Shown here piece by piece: positions 1 through 6,554 of a stretch of 64,000 bases of DNA. Both the position numbers and the translations under genes were made by a program. Each line of letters opens with the position of its first letter. The first letter of the stretch is position 1. The notes beneath the pieces were generated by a model. It did not search any database, was not told the DNA's origin, and was given only the letters and a program-made list of their open reading frames with translations. Source of the DNA: Duganella sacchari (GTDB lineage: Bacteria; Pseudomonadota; Gammaproteobacteria; Burkholderiales; Burkholderiaceae_D); NCBI RefSeq assembly GCF_900143065.1, contig NZ_FRCX01000018.1:1-64000 (forward strand), given 5' to 3'.

Positions 1-20
1 AACTGTTTGACTGCATTCAT
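1..20 (-). CDS. flp: Flp-type prepilin, only the first six codons inside the window
   Basis: An ATG at 20 reading left gives MNAVKQ, identical to the start of the complete prepilin at 464-631, and the 5' flank matches too (leader inverted repeat, -10 box, paired dyads). The gene continues beyond the window start, so only its N-terminus is seen. By analogy it is a structural subunit of a Tad/Flp pilus and the first gene of a third pilin module. Confidence 0.8.
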
Positions 21-61
21 GATGAACTCCGTAAGTTAGTTGAGAGAGTGGATGACTTCAA

Positions 62-84
62 CTAAAACGGGGTTCAGGTTTTAG
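62..84 (-). other. Inverted repeat in the 5' leader of the partial Flp module
   Basis: CTAAAAC (62-68) and GTTTTAG (78-84) form a perfect 7-bp stem with a 9-nt loop, about 40 nt upstream of the pilin start. The same element lies before the 464-631 pilin (673-695) and is degraded before the 2337-2504 pilin. It is probably an mRNA leader hairpin affecting stability or translation; that role is inferred. Confidence 0.5.
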
Positions 85-118
85 GTACTGCGTTGTTTCT
101 GTACTGCCGATGAAAGAC

Positions 119-181
119 ATTCTACGCGTGCCGTCGCCAGCAAACATCCGACAAACGTCACTTTGTTCGATGACATTTGTC
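119..181 (-). promoter_or_regulatory. Flp module promoter, copy A: -10 box plus two GAC-N4-GTC dyads
   Basis: On the minus strand a TAGAAT -10 box (119-124) is preceded, after exactly 25 bp, by GACAAACGTC (150-159) and, 22 bp further, by GACATTTGTC (172-181). There is no good -35 hexamer at the expected place. Box sequences and spacing are identical in copies B and C. The dyads would be centred near -42 and -64, a class II activator geometry. The likely activator is the NarL-type regulator encoded at 2743-3402 (inference). Confidence 0.6.
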
Positions 182-194
182 ACGCCTGACATGC

Positions 195-220
195 AAAAAA
201 AATCCGGGCCGAAGCCCGGA
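195..220 (-). terminator. Intrinsic terminator of Flp module B
   Basis: Minus strand: stem TCCGGGC / GCCCGGA with a 4-nt loop followed by eight T residues. It lies about 36 nt after the stop of the 257-424 pilin and upstream of the copy A dyads, so it insulates the two pilin modules. Confidence 0.85.
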
Positions 221-256
221 CAAATACTAAGGAGCTTACTACGAGGAGACTGTGAA

Positions 257-424
257 TCAGGAGGACTTGATGAGGCCCGAAATGTAGGTCAGCGAAGCGG
301 TCAGCTTTGGTCCCAGGATCGCCAGGCCAGCGGTAATCGCAGCGGCGATGGCGGCGGCCATCAGGGCGTATTCGATGGCGGTGATGCCGTCTTCGTCGCG
401 GATGAAATGTTTGATTGCGTTCAT
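257..424 (-). CDS. flp: Flp-type prepilin, second gene of module B
   Basis: A 55-residue class IVb prepilin, missed by a 60-residue ORF cutoff. The short basic/acidic leader MNAIKHFIRDEDG ends in Gly, followed by ITAIEYALMAAAIAAA. This is the G-x4-EY processing motif of Flp/Tad pilins, cut by a TadV-type prepilin peptidase and followed by the hydrophobic assembly helix. The tail ends LIKSS, as in all copies. A GGAGA ribosome site precedes ATG 424. It lies 39 nt downstream of the 464-631 pilin, so the two are probably co-transcribed and end at the terminator at 195-220. It is almost identical to the pilin at 2134-2301, the same position in module C. Confidence 0.92.
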   Translation of the reverse strand: MNAIKHFIRDEDGITAIEYALMAAAIAAAITAGLAILGPKLTASLTYISGLIKSS

Positions 425-463
425 GATGCGTCTCCTTGAGAGATAGTCAATGTTGTGCGGGGA

Positions 464-631
464 TTACGACGATTTGATCAGACCGGAGATGTAGGTCAGC
501 GAGGCGGTGATCTTTGGTCCCAGGATCGCCAGGCCGGCGGTGATCGCGGCGGCGATGGCGGCTGCCATCAGGGCGTACTCGATAGCGGTGATGCCAGCTT
601 CGTCGTTGATGAACTGTTTGACTGCATTCAT
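464..631 (-). CDS. flp: Flp-type prepilin, first gene of module B
   Basis: A 55-residue prepilin beginning MNAVKQFINDEAG, with the processing site after Gly13 and ITAIEY following. It has the same hydrophobic helix and LIKSS end as its paralogues, and ILGPKITASL rather than ILGPKLTASL. It shares its first six residues with the truncated pilin at 1-20 and is the promoter-proximal gene of module B (promoter 744-806). Expected role: pilus subunit of a Tad adhesion pilus, assembled from the inner membrane after leader cleavage. That function is known for the family; which paralogue dominates the filament cannot be told from sequence. Confidence 0.92.
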   Translation of the reverse strand: MNAVKQFINDEAGITAIEYALMAAAIAAAITAGLAILGPKITASLTYISGLIKSS

Positions 632-672
632 GATGAACTCCGTAAATTAGTTGAGAGAGAGGGTGGCTTCAA

Positions 673-695
673 CTAAAACGGGGTTCAGGTTTTAG
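673..695 (-). other. Inverted repeat in the 5' leader of module B
   Basis: CTAAAAC (673-679) and GTTTTAG (689-695), with the same 9-nt loop as the copy at 62-84, lie about 42 nt upstream of ATG 631. The repeat is conserved along with the promoter, suggesting a leader RNA hairpin. Confidence 0.5.
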
Positions 696-743
696 GTACT
701 GCGTGTACGACTCGGTGCTACTTGTGTGCTGCCGATGAAAGAC

Positions 744-806
744 ATTCTACGCACCCCAACGCCAAGAGACATCGGACAAACGTCACGATTTGCAGTGACA
801 TTTGTC
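744..806 (-). promoter_or_regulatory. Flp module promoter, copy B
   Basis: TAGAAT -10 box at 744-749, 25-bp gap, GACAAACGTC at 775-784, GACATTTGTC at 797-806 (22-bp repeat distance). The inferred start site near 737 gives a leader of about 105 nt. The distal dyad overlaps the stop codon (805-807) of the upstream hydrolase gene, so transcription of that gene runs into this operator. Confidence 0.6.
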
Positions 807-1977
807 ACCCTGCATTTACGTGCAGCGTAGTCTGTGTCTTGCACCTCATCCGGTTAGCCAGTGCCCCTGGAACGGCTTCGCCAATGGTCCAGAAACCATT
901 GTTGTAGTTCCAGAGGGGCGCCGGCCTTTCCGGTGTATTCCTGCGTATCAGGTTTTTAATGTCAACCAGTAGCGGCAAGGCTTCCGCAAAATAGGCATGG
1001 GCCGGGATATCGTCTGGAATAAACGACACGACGTTGTCGATCCCTTTAATCATGACCTGTGGCACATCGCCGCAACCCACGCGCGGATAGGCGTGCACCA
1101 GCCCTGAGGCGTGTACCGCATAGTCATAGGGCGACAAATACACTGTGGTCCGCTGCGCCACTTTGAGATAGTTGGGACCGAGTTGCGCGAACAGGTCACG
1201 GTCAACGTCTGCGGCGGCCAGAATAATCTGACCGAATTGCATGTGCTGTGCTGCCGAGGCATTTTCCAGGCTGGCCACGATGGTGCGCAGTAAGGCGCGG
1301 TTTCCCATGCTGTGAGCGATCACATGGACTTGGCGCGTACCTGCACCTTGTATCACGCTTTGCAGAAAAGTCCGAAGATAGATTTCGCTGGCGTCGACAG
1401 TGGCCTCATCGACGGTGTACTGATCAATTGAACTCCGCGCGGCCCACGAAAAAAATATCATATTGTTTTCCGGGACATCCAGGTCCGCGCCGATTTGCGC
1501 CGCGCGAATCGCCGCATCATTGAAAGAGTTATTAAAGCCATGGATAAAAACCACAACATAGTCAGATTGGGTCTGGCGGATGTTGCTCAGGCTGCGTTGC
1601 ATCAGCCCTACGAAGTCGTCCTGACTGCGTAAGGGGGTGATCTCTTGCACGGACAGATGGGTATCGCTGCGCCACGGCCAGATGGCTTTCTTTCCAAGCG
1701 AGCCCGTGACATGACCTTTGGGAATCTTGACCATCACTTTGCCATAGTGAACCTGTACATCGCGCTGATCCGAATAAGTACCGTCGCCTGAGGGCGCTCT
1801 GGTGGTGCCATACAACACCGGATATTGACGGTCTTCCTTGGTCTCTTCGGCGGATACGGTTGCCGGGGGCGTGAGGGAGGCTAATTCGGCGCTGGAGATT
1901 TCGCGTGTGCCGAGCGTGCTGCAGCCGGCAAGCACGGTCGTACTGACTGCCAAGATGAGACGCACCAGGTACCCCAT
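805..1977 (-). CDS. DUF900-type alpha/beta hydrolase, lipoprotein
   Basis: A 390-residue protein with a lipoprotein signal (TTVLAGC, Cys19), predicted to be anchored to an envelope membrane. The central region has the serine-hydrolase pattern: strand VVVFIHGFNNSF, then the nucleophile elbow HVIAHSMGN around residue 220, as in the DUF900 (COG4782) family. The substrate is unknown; esterase or lipase-like activity is likely. GGGAG six bases before ATG 1977 supports the start. It lies in the same orientation between two pilin modules, about 107 bp after the terminator of module C, and its stop codon falls inside the distal dyad of promoter B. I know of no established link between this family and Tad pili, so it may simply have been trapped between duplicated modules. 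Confidence 0.85.
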   Translation of the reverse strand: MGYLVRLILAVSTTVLAGCSTLGTREISSAELASLTPPATVSAEETKEDRQYPVLYGTTRAPSGDGTYSDQRDVQVHYGKVMVKIPKGHVTGSLGKKAIWPWRSDTHLSVQEITPLRSQDDFVGLMQRSLSNIRQTQSDYVVVFIHGFNNSFNDAAIRAAQIGADLDVPENNMIFFSWAARSSIDQYTVDEATVDASEIYLRTFLQSVIQGAGTRQVHVIAHSMGNRALLRTIVASLENASAAQHMQFGQIILAAADVDRDLFAQLGPNYLKVAQRTTVYLSPYDYAVHASGLVHAYPRVGCGDVPQVMIKGIDNVVSFIPDDIPAHAYFAEALPLLVDIKNLIRRNTPERPAPLWNYNNGFWTIGEAVPGALANRMRCKTQTTLHVNAG

Positions 1978-2083
1978 GATTATTCTCCCGATTTATTATG
2001 GATTTGTTTTTACTGGCGAGCCCCATCATAGTATGAATAATAAGATGGAAAACTCACCAATATTTTCAGGGAGAAGTAGCACC

Positions 2084-2110
2084 AAAAAAAATCCGGACCA
2101 GGTCCGGATT
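2084..2110 (-). terminator. Intrinsic terminator of Flp module C
   Basis: Minus strand: ATCCGGACC, one-nucleotide loop, GGTCCGGAT, then eight T residues. It lies 24 nt after the stop of the 2134-2301 pilin. The stem is nearly the same as the terminator of the response-regulator gene at 2696-2721. Confidence 0.85.
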
Positions 2111-2133
2111 CAAGCAGGGGGGCAGGGCGGTGA

Positions 2134-2301
2134 TTACGACGACTTGATCAGGCCCGAAATGTAGGTCAGCGAGGCGGTCAGCTTGGGACCCAGCACCGCT
2201 ACACCAGCGGTGACTGCGGCGGCGATGGCGGCTGCCATCAGGGCGTATTCGATGGCGGTGATGCCGTCTTCGTCGCGGATGAAGTGTTTGATTGCGTTCA
2301 T
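2134..2301 (-). CDS. flp: Flp-type prepilin, second gene of module C
   Basis: A 55-residue prepilin with the leader MNAIKHFIRDEDG, identical to the second gene of module B, followed by ITAIEYALMAAA. It differs in the middle (AAVTAGVAVLGPKLTA instead of AAITAGLAILGPKLTA). It has the G-x4-EY processing motif and the LIKSS tail, and a GGGAG ribosome site precedes ATG 2301. It is co-oriented 35 nt after the 2337-2504 pilin and followed by a terminator, so it forms a two-gene unit. Confidence 0.92.
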   Translation of the reverse strand: MNAIKHFIRDEDGITAIEYALMAAAIAAAVTAGVAVLGPKLTASLTYISGLIKSS

Positions 2302-2336
2302 GATGCGTCTCCCTCTGTGTGGTCAGTGTGTTTGAA

Positions 2337-2504
2337 TTACGACGATTTGATCAGGCCGGAAATATAGGTCAGCGAGGCGGTGATCTTCGGCCCCAGGATG
2401 GCCAGGCCGGCGGTGATCGCGGCGGCGATGGCGGCGGCCATCAGGGCATACTCAATCGCGGTGATGCCAGCGTCGTCGTGGATGAAATTTTTGACTGCGT
2501 TCAT
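2337..2504 (-). CDS. flp: Flp-type prepilin, first gene of module C
   Basis: A 55-residue prepilin beginning MNAVKNFIHDDAG, then ITAIEYALMAAA with the same assembly helix as its paralogues and ILGPKITASL near the end. It is the promoter-proximal gene of module C (promoter 2610-2672, leader about 100 nt). The first-gene type (MNAVK...KITASL) and second-gene type (MNAIKHF...KLTASL) are preserved across modules B and C, so a two-gene unit, not single genes, was duplicated. Confidence 0.92.
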   Translation of the reverse strand: MNAVKNFIHDDAGITAIEYALMAAAIAAAITAGLAILGPKITASLTYISGLIKSS

Positions 2505-2609
2505 GATGGACCTCGTTTAAGTAATTGGTGTGAGAAGACTGGGTGGCAGCGGCTTTATCTAAAACGGGGTCCGGGTTTCATTGCTACGTTTGTGCTGCCG
2601 ATGTAAGAC

Positions 2610-2672
2610 ATTCTACGCACCACACTGTCACGGCACAGCGGACAAACGTCCTGATCTGCGGTGACATTTGTC
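2610..2672 (-). promoter_or_regulatory. Flp module promoter, copy C
   Basis: TAGAAT -10 box at 2610-2615, 25-bp gap, GACAAACGTC at 2641-2650, GACATTTGTC at 2663-2672, again 22 bp apart. Sequence between the boxes has diverged from copies A and B while boxes and distances have not. The site lies just downstream of the response-regulator gene, which reads in the same direction and is separated from it by a terminator. Confidence 0.6.
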
Positions 2673-2695
2673 ACCAATTCTCACACTCTGCAGGC

Positions 2696-2721
2696 AAAAA
2701 AAATCCGGACACGGTCCGGAT
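2696..2721 (-). terminator. Intrinsic terminator of the two-component operon
   Basis: Minus strand: ATCCGGACC-GT-GTCCGGAT followed by eight T residues, about 20 nt after the response-regulator stop and before the copy C dyads. Confidence 0.85.
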
Positions 2722-2742
2722 GGCATGGGAGCCTGGCGACGG

Positions 2743-3402
2743 TTAAGCCGTCATGCCGTGCTTGGTGGCATACACATACAGCTCCAGCCGGTTGGCCACG
2801 CCGAGCTTCTGGTAAATCGTGGTCAGGTTGTTGCGCAGCGTGGGTTCGGCAATGAACAGCTTGGAGGCCAGCTCCTTGTTGGGCGCGCCATTGCCTTCCA
2901 CCACCACGGCGACGATCTTGCGTTCCTTGGGCGTCAGCGAGGCGATGCGCGCCGCTTCCGGATCCGCCTTGGGCGGCGCCGACAGCTGGCCCAGCAGCGC
3001 GTTCATGAGTACCGGATCGAGGCAAGTCTCGCCGCGCGACACGGCGCGGATACTATTCAGCACCACATCGGCCGGCGCTTCCTTGCTGACCACGCCGCGC
3101 GCGCCCAGCTTGACCGCCTGCGTCAGCAAGCCCTGGTCGCGGTTGCCGCTGAGGATCATGACCTTGGCGCCGCTCGCTTGCAGCAACTGCGGCAGAATCT
3201 CGATCGAGCTGCGGCCCTCCAGGTCGAGGTCGAGCACGATCACATCGGGCTTCAAGGCGCCGCCCTCCTGCAGCGCGGTGTCGTTGTTGTGGGCAGTGCC
3301 GACCAGTTGCAGATCGTCGCCGCCGCCCTCGATGAGCTTTTCCAGGCCCCACAGCATGGTCTTGTGGTCGTCTACCAGCATGATGCGGATAGGAGTCGTC
3401 AT
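2743..3402 (-). CDS. NarL/FixJ-family response regulator
   Basis: A 219-residue protein. The receiver domain occupies roughly residues 5-120, with the acidic pair D11/D12, phosphoacceptor D58 (VIVLDLDLEG) and a conserved Lys in GVVSKEAP. A LuxR-type HTH spans about 150-215 (LTPKERKIV through ANRLELYVYA). It starts 16 nt after the stop of the sensor kinase with GAGG before the ATG, so the two form one operon. The operon sits between Flp prepilin modules and the TadE/TadG genes, so the likely job is control of pilus expression. The paired GAC-N4-GTC dyads before each pilin module are candidate binding sites; that link is inferred from position. Confidence 0.9.
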   Translation of the reverse strand: MTTPIRIMLVDDHKTMLWGLEKLIEGGGDDLQLVGTAHNNDTALQEGGALKPDVIVLDLDLEGRSSIEILPQLLQASGAKVMILSGNRDQGLLTQAVKLGARGVVSKEAPADVVLNSIRAVSRGETCLDPVLMNALLGQLSAPPKADPEAARIASLTPKERKIVAVVVEGNGAPNKELASKLFIAEPTLRNNLTTIYQKLGVANRLELYVYATKHGMTA

Positions 3403-3418
3403 AGTGTGCCTCGGTCAG

Positions 3419-5104
3419 TTATACCGGGATGGCGATGCTGACGGCAGTGTAGCCAGAAGCCGAACAGTCAATCGCAATGGTCCCGCCCAGCGCAGCAGTG
3501 CGCTCGGCCAGCGATCCAGGCAGGAATGGGGCCGATGGACCTTCAGGGCTTTCGTTTTCGATGCGTATCCGCAGCTGGCCGTCAGCGTTGCTCAGGCTGA
3601 TCAGCCCCGTGCGGGCACGGGTATGTTTACGTATATTGTGCATGCCTTCATTCACGATCTGGAACACTTCCGCCGCCAGCCGGTCGCTGATGGTCAGGCC
3701 ATCCTCGGCCTGTATCGTAATCTGGATATCGTAGAACTCTTGCACCTGCTGCGCCTGCCGGCGCAAGGCCACCAGCAGTTCCGCATCGGTGGTGGCCGCG
3801 CCTTGCCGCACATTGCGCGCAAACTGCCGCATATCACCGATGACCTGGGTGGTCATGTCGAGCAGTTTATCAAGTTCCGCAGACACCGGGTGGTCCGCCT
3901 GCAAAGATTGCCGCACCGCGCTGATGCCATGCCGCAGTCCGATATACGGCTGGATGGTGGTGTCGTGCAGGTCGCGCGCGATCTTCTGCCGCTCGCGGAA
4001 GGCGGCGTCCGAGGCCAGCCGGTCGAGCAGCACGATGTTCTCGATGACGGGAAACACCTGCGCGGCCAACTGTTGCAAAAATACCGCATCGGCGCGGCTG
4101 AAGCGGTGCTGGTCCGACACCACGTAAATCCGTCCTTCCCCCTTGCGCAAGGGCAGCGGCGCGCTGACGAAGGAACTGGCATCGAGCAAGTCGATGAGCT
4201 GTTCCACCTGCTCCGGCGGCAACGGCTGCCAGCGCGTGGCGTCCGGCGCGCGCTGGCGCGACTCCAGCGAGCCAGGCAAGCGCGGATGCAGCGCGGCCGC
4301 ATACTGCACCAGCGCCTGCGGCGCAAACACCAGCAGCGGCGCGGCCGCGCCTTCCGGCAGGCGCGCCAGCGAGGTGCGGCCGTCCGGCGCACCGGACGAA
4401 TGCAGCTGCCACAGCTCATCCGGCCCGTCGCGCATGAGCAGCACGCAATTGCTGGCGTGGTAGAAGTCGCGCGTCTGGATCAGCATGGTGGCAATGGTCT
4501 GGTCGACGCCGAAGCGCGGATTCGACAGCCGGCTCACATCGCGCAGCAGGCGCAGCCGGCGCCGCTGGGCCACGCCCGTGCCGCCCCAGTAGGCGATCAT
4601 GTAGCCGAGCGCCAGCACAAACGCGGTGCGCAGCAGCAGGTGGCCTTCGTTGATATTGCTGTCGGACAGCCAGGTGGCAAACGCCAGGGCCAGCGTGGCG
4701 CCCAGCGTGATGCGCGCGCCTTCGTCAAAGCCCCACTGGAACGAGGCGGTCAGGATTACAAAAAAGAAGAACGGAAAGAAGAAGCTGTTGCCGCCGCCGG
4801 TGCAGTACACCATGAGCGCATACCAGCCGAGGTCGATCCAGTACACCGCCTTGCCATGCCAGAACGGATTGCGGTGGCGCCGCGCGGCCAGCAGCAGCGT
4901 CAGGCTGTGCAGCAGATAGGCGCCAAAGATCAGGGAGCTCAGCAAGGTACGCTCGCCGTAGCGGTTGCCCAGCTCGCCCGGCGCCACAAACAGCGTCAGG
5001 ATCGCCGTCAACGCCAGCACCAGCCGCATGACAAACACCATGGACGCGCCGACGGCGTCGCCGCCCGTGCGTGTAGCGTTGGCCCTGCTGCTGTCTGCTA
5101 TCAC
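3419..5104 (-). CDS. Membrane sensor histidine kinase, NarL-partner type
   Basis: About 561 residues. The N-terminal half has several hydrophobic segments (for example RLVLALTAILTLFV and a Phe-rich SFFFPFFFFVILTA) compatible with about six membrane helices. A GAF-like region follows, then a HisKA_3 dimerisation helix with the phosphoacceptor in ARDLHDTTIQPYIGL, and a short ATPase domain (EGMHNIRKHT). I chose GTG 5104 because GGAG lies eight bases upstream. A longer frame to GTG 5167 has no ribosome site, and ATGs further in would cut close to the first helix. Divergent from the TadE gene and co-transcribed with the response regulator. The signal sensed is unknown. Confidence 0.87.
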   Translation of the reverse strand: MIADSSRANATRTGGDAVGASMVFVMRLVLALTAILTLFVAPGELGNRYGERTLLSSLIFGAYLLHSLTLLLAARRHRNPFWHGKAVYWIDLGWYALMVYCTGGGNSFFFPFFFFVILTASFQWGFDEGARITLGATLALAFATWLSDSNINEGHLLLRTAFVLALGYMIAYWGGTGVAQRRRLRLLRDVSRLSNPRFGVDQTIATMLIQTRDFYHASNCVLLMRDGPDELWQLHSSGAPDGRTSLARLPEGAAAPLLVFAPQALVQYAAALHPRLPGSLESRQRAPDATRWQPLPPEQVEQLIDLLDASSFVSAPLPLRKGEGRIYVVSDQHRFSRADAVFLQQLAAQVFPVIENIVLLDRLASDAAFRERQKIARDLHDTTIQPYIGLRHGISAVRQSLQADHPVSAELDKLLDMTTQVIGDMRQFARNVRQGAATTDAELLVALRRQAQQVQEFYDIQITIQAEDGLTISDRLAAEVFQIVNEGMHNIRKHTRARTGLISLSNADGQLRIRIENESPEGPSAPFLPGSLAERTAALGGTIAIDCSASGYTAVSIAIPV

Positions 5105-5456
5105 TGCGGTGTCTCCTGCATACAAGCAAACTAAACGAAGTAGCGATTCGATAGTTGTTGCGAACACAATCGAGTCTACGCAGTCGTCGCTGCAATGTCT
5201 AGCCGGAGCATGGTACGCTGCACCTAGGATTCACGCCCGTCCCTGGCGGGCGCCATGTTTTTGATGCCTTTAAAGAACATTAAATAACTAGGCGAAAGAA
5301 AATGAATCGCGTTAGAATCACTTACCGTCACCTCATTCCTGTGGCGCTGCCGCCGGCCCATTGCGCGCCGGACAGCCCGACGACAGTGCCGCGCCATCTG
5401 CGCTTCCGCCTGTGTTTCCCTGTTTTGCAACCCGACCGTCTCACGGACGCAACATC
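5105..5456. other. Intergenic region between the sensor kinase and TadE genes
   Basis: Divergent control region of about 350 bp with AT-rich patches (5265-5300). A TAGAAT hexamer at 5313-5318 could be a -10 box for the TadE operon but lacks a recognisable -35. I found no GAC-N4-GTC pair like those before the pilin genes, and no gene. Confidence 0.4.
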
Positions 5457-5930
5457 ATGAATGTGCCTGCCTTCCTGCGCCGCCAACGTGGCTCGGCTGT
5501 CGTCGAGATGGCCATTGTTGCGCCGGTCGCCTTCCTGCTGCTGATCGGCGTGATCGAGTACAGCATCCTGTTCTACACCACGCTGGCGATGCAGTACGCG
5601 GTGCGCGAAGGTGCACGCTACGCCATCACCGGCCGCACCGACAAGGACCCGGCCACCAGCAACCAGCAACGCTACCTGGCCGTGATCCAGGCCATCAAGA
5701 GCAATTCGATGGGCATGTACGACAGCGTCAATCCGGTGATCTCGGTCAACGGCACCAGCTACGCCAGCAGCAGCGCGTATTCCGCCACCATGTTCGGCAA
5801 CGCCGGCGACATCGTGGTGCTGCGCCTGGACTGCACCTGGAAGCTGGCGACGCCGATCGTCGCGGCCTTTTTCCCGAATGGCGAATACAAGTTCACCGTG
5901 GCCGCCACCATGCAGAACGAGGCCTTCTGA
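5457..5930 (+). CDS. tadE: TadE-family minor pilin / pilus assembly protein
   Basis: 157 residues from ATG 5457 (MNVPAFLRRQ); a frame open to 5361 adds an unlikely leader. The pattern RGSAVVEMAIVAPVAFLLLIGVIEY matches TadE-like pseudopilins: a short basic leader, a Glu in the first turn of one hydrophobic helix, then the exported REGARYA motif. The protein is expected to be a minor pilin-like component of the Tad machine. Its stop overlaps the next start (ATGA), indicating translational coupling. Confidence 0.85.
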   Translation: MNVPAFLRRQRGSAVVEMAIVAPVAFLLLIGVIEYSILFYTTLAMQYAVREGARYAITGRTDKDPATSNQQRYLAVIQAIKSNSMGMYDSVNPVISVNGTSYASSSAYSATMFGNAGDIVVLRLDCTWKLATPIVAAFFPNGEYKFTVAATMQNEAF

Positions 5931-6553
5931 TGCCACGCCTGCCGCCCCGCCAGCGCCGCCAGGGCATCGCCGCCGTCGAGTTCGCGCTGCTGCTGCCGAT
6001 CCTGCTGGTGCTGCTGATTGCGCTGCTGGACATGGCGCGCGGGCTGCAGGCCAATATGATCCTGGTTAACCTGAGCCGCGAAGGCGCCAACCTGGCCTCG
6101 CGCGGCAAGCTGCAGCTGTCGGACAACGCCCAGACCATCATCGGCCAGGTCGCGGCCTCGGCGCCGCCGCTGGACATGAACAAGCTGGGCATGATCTACA
6201 TTACCCGCATCATGGGATCGACCTCGGGCGGCACCACCAAAAGCATCGTGCTGGAGCAGTACCGCTGGGACGACAGCGTCAACAACCGCGGCTACCGCGT
6301 CAGCAGCTATGCCCCGGCCAGCAAGATATGGTCATGCGCCAACTGGGCCAGCGGCACGGCCGGCACCTGCGTGGTGCCGAGCGGCAGCAACGCGCCCGTG
6401 GTGTCCATGATGAGCGGCCAGCTGCTCGATGGCGAAGTGATTTATGTGGTCGAGGTCTACTACAAGTTCAACATGCTGTTCCAGACCTTTACCTTCGGCA
6501 GCTTCAGCACGCCCACGCTGGGGCCGGAGTTCTACTCGATGACGGTGTTCTGA
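5930..6553 (+). CDS. Second TadE-like pilus assembly protein
   Basis: 207 residues. RQGIAAVEFALLLPILLVLLIALLD is a TadE-type N-terminal helix with its Glu, followed by an exported domain containing REGANLAS, which parallels REGARYA of the preceding gene. The tail is longer than in TadE, so it may play the TadF role. Its start overlaps the TadE stop by one base, and the tadG-like start follows its own stop after one base. Confidence 0.82.
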   Translation: MPRLPPRQRRQGIAAVEFALLLPILLVLLIALLDMARGLQANMILVNLSREGANLASRGKLQLSDNAQTIIGQVAASAPPLDMNKLGMIYITRIMGSTSGGTTKSIVLEQYRWDDSVNNRGYRVSSYAPASKIWSCANWASGTAGTCVVPSGSNAPVVSMMSGQLLDGEVIYVVEVYYKFNMLFQTFTFGSFSTPTLGPEFYSMTVF

Positions 6554-6554
6554 C

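Noticed and set aside
455-676. Plus-strand 73-codon frame over the pilin at 464-631
   Set aside because: Gly/Asp/Gln-rich shadow; the minus strand gives a perfect Flp prepilin in all four complete copies.
2819-5134. 771-codon plus-strand frame opposite the two-component genes
   Set aside because: Arg/Gln/His-rich shadow translation with no domain; the minus strand has receiver, HTH and kinase motifs throughout.
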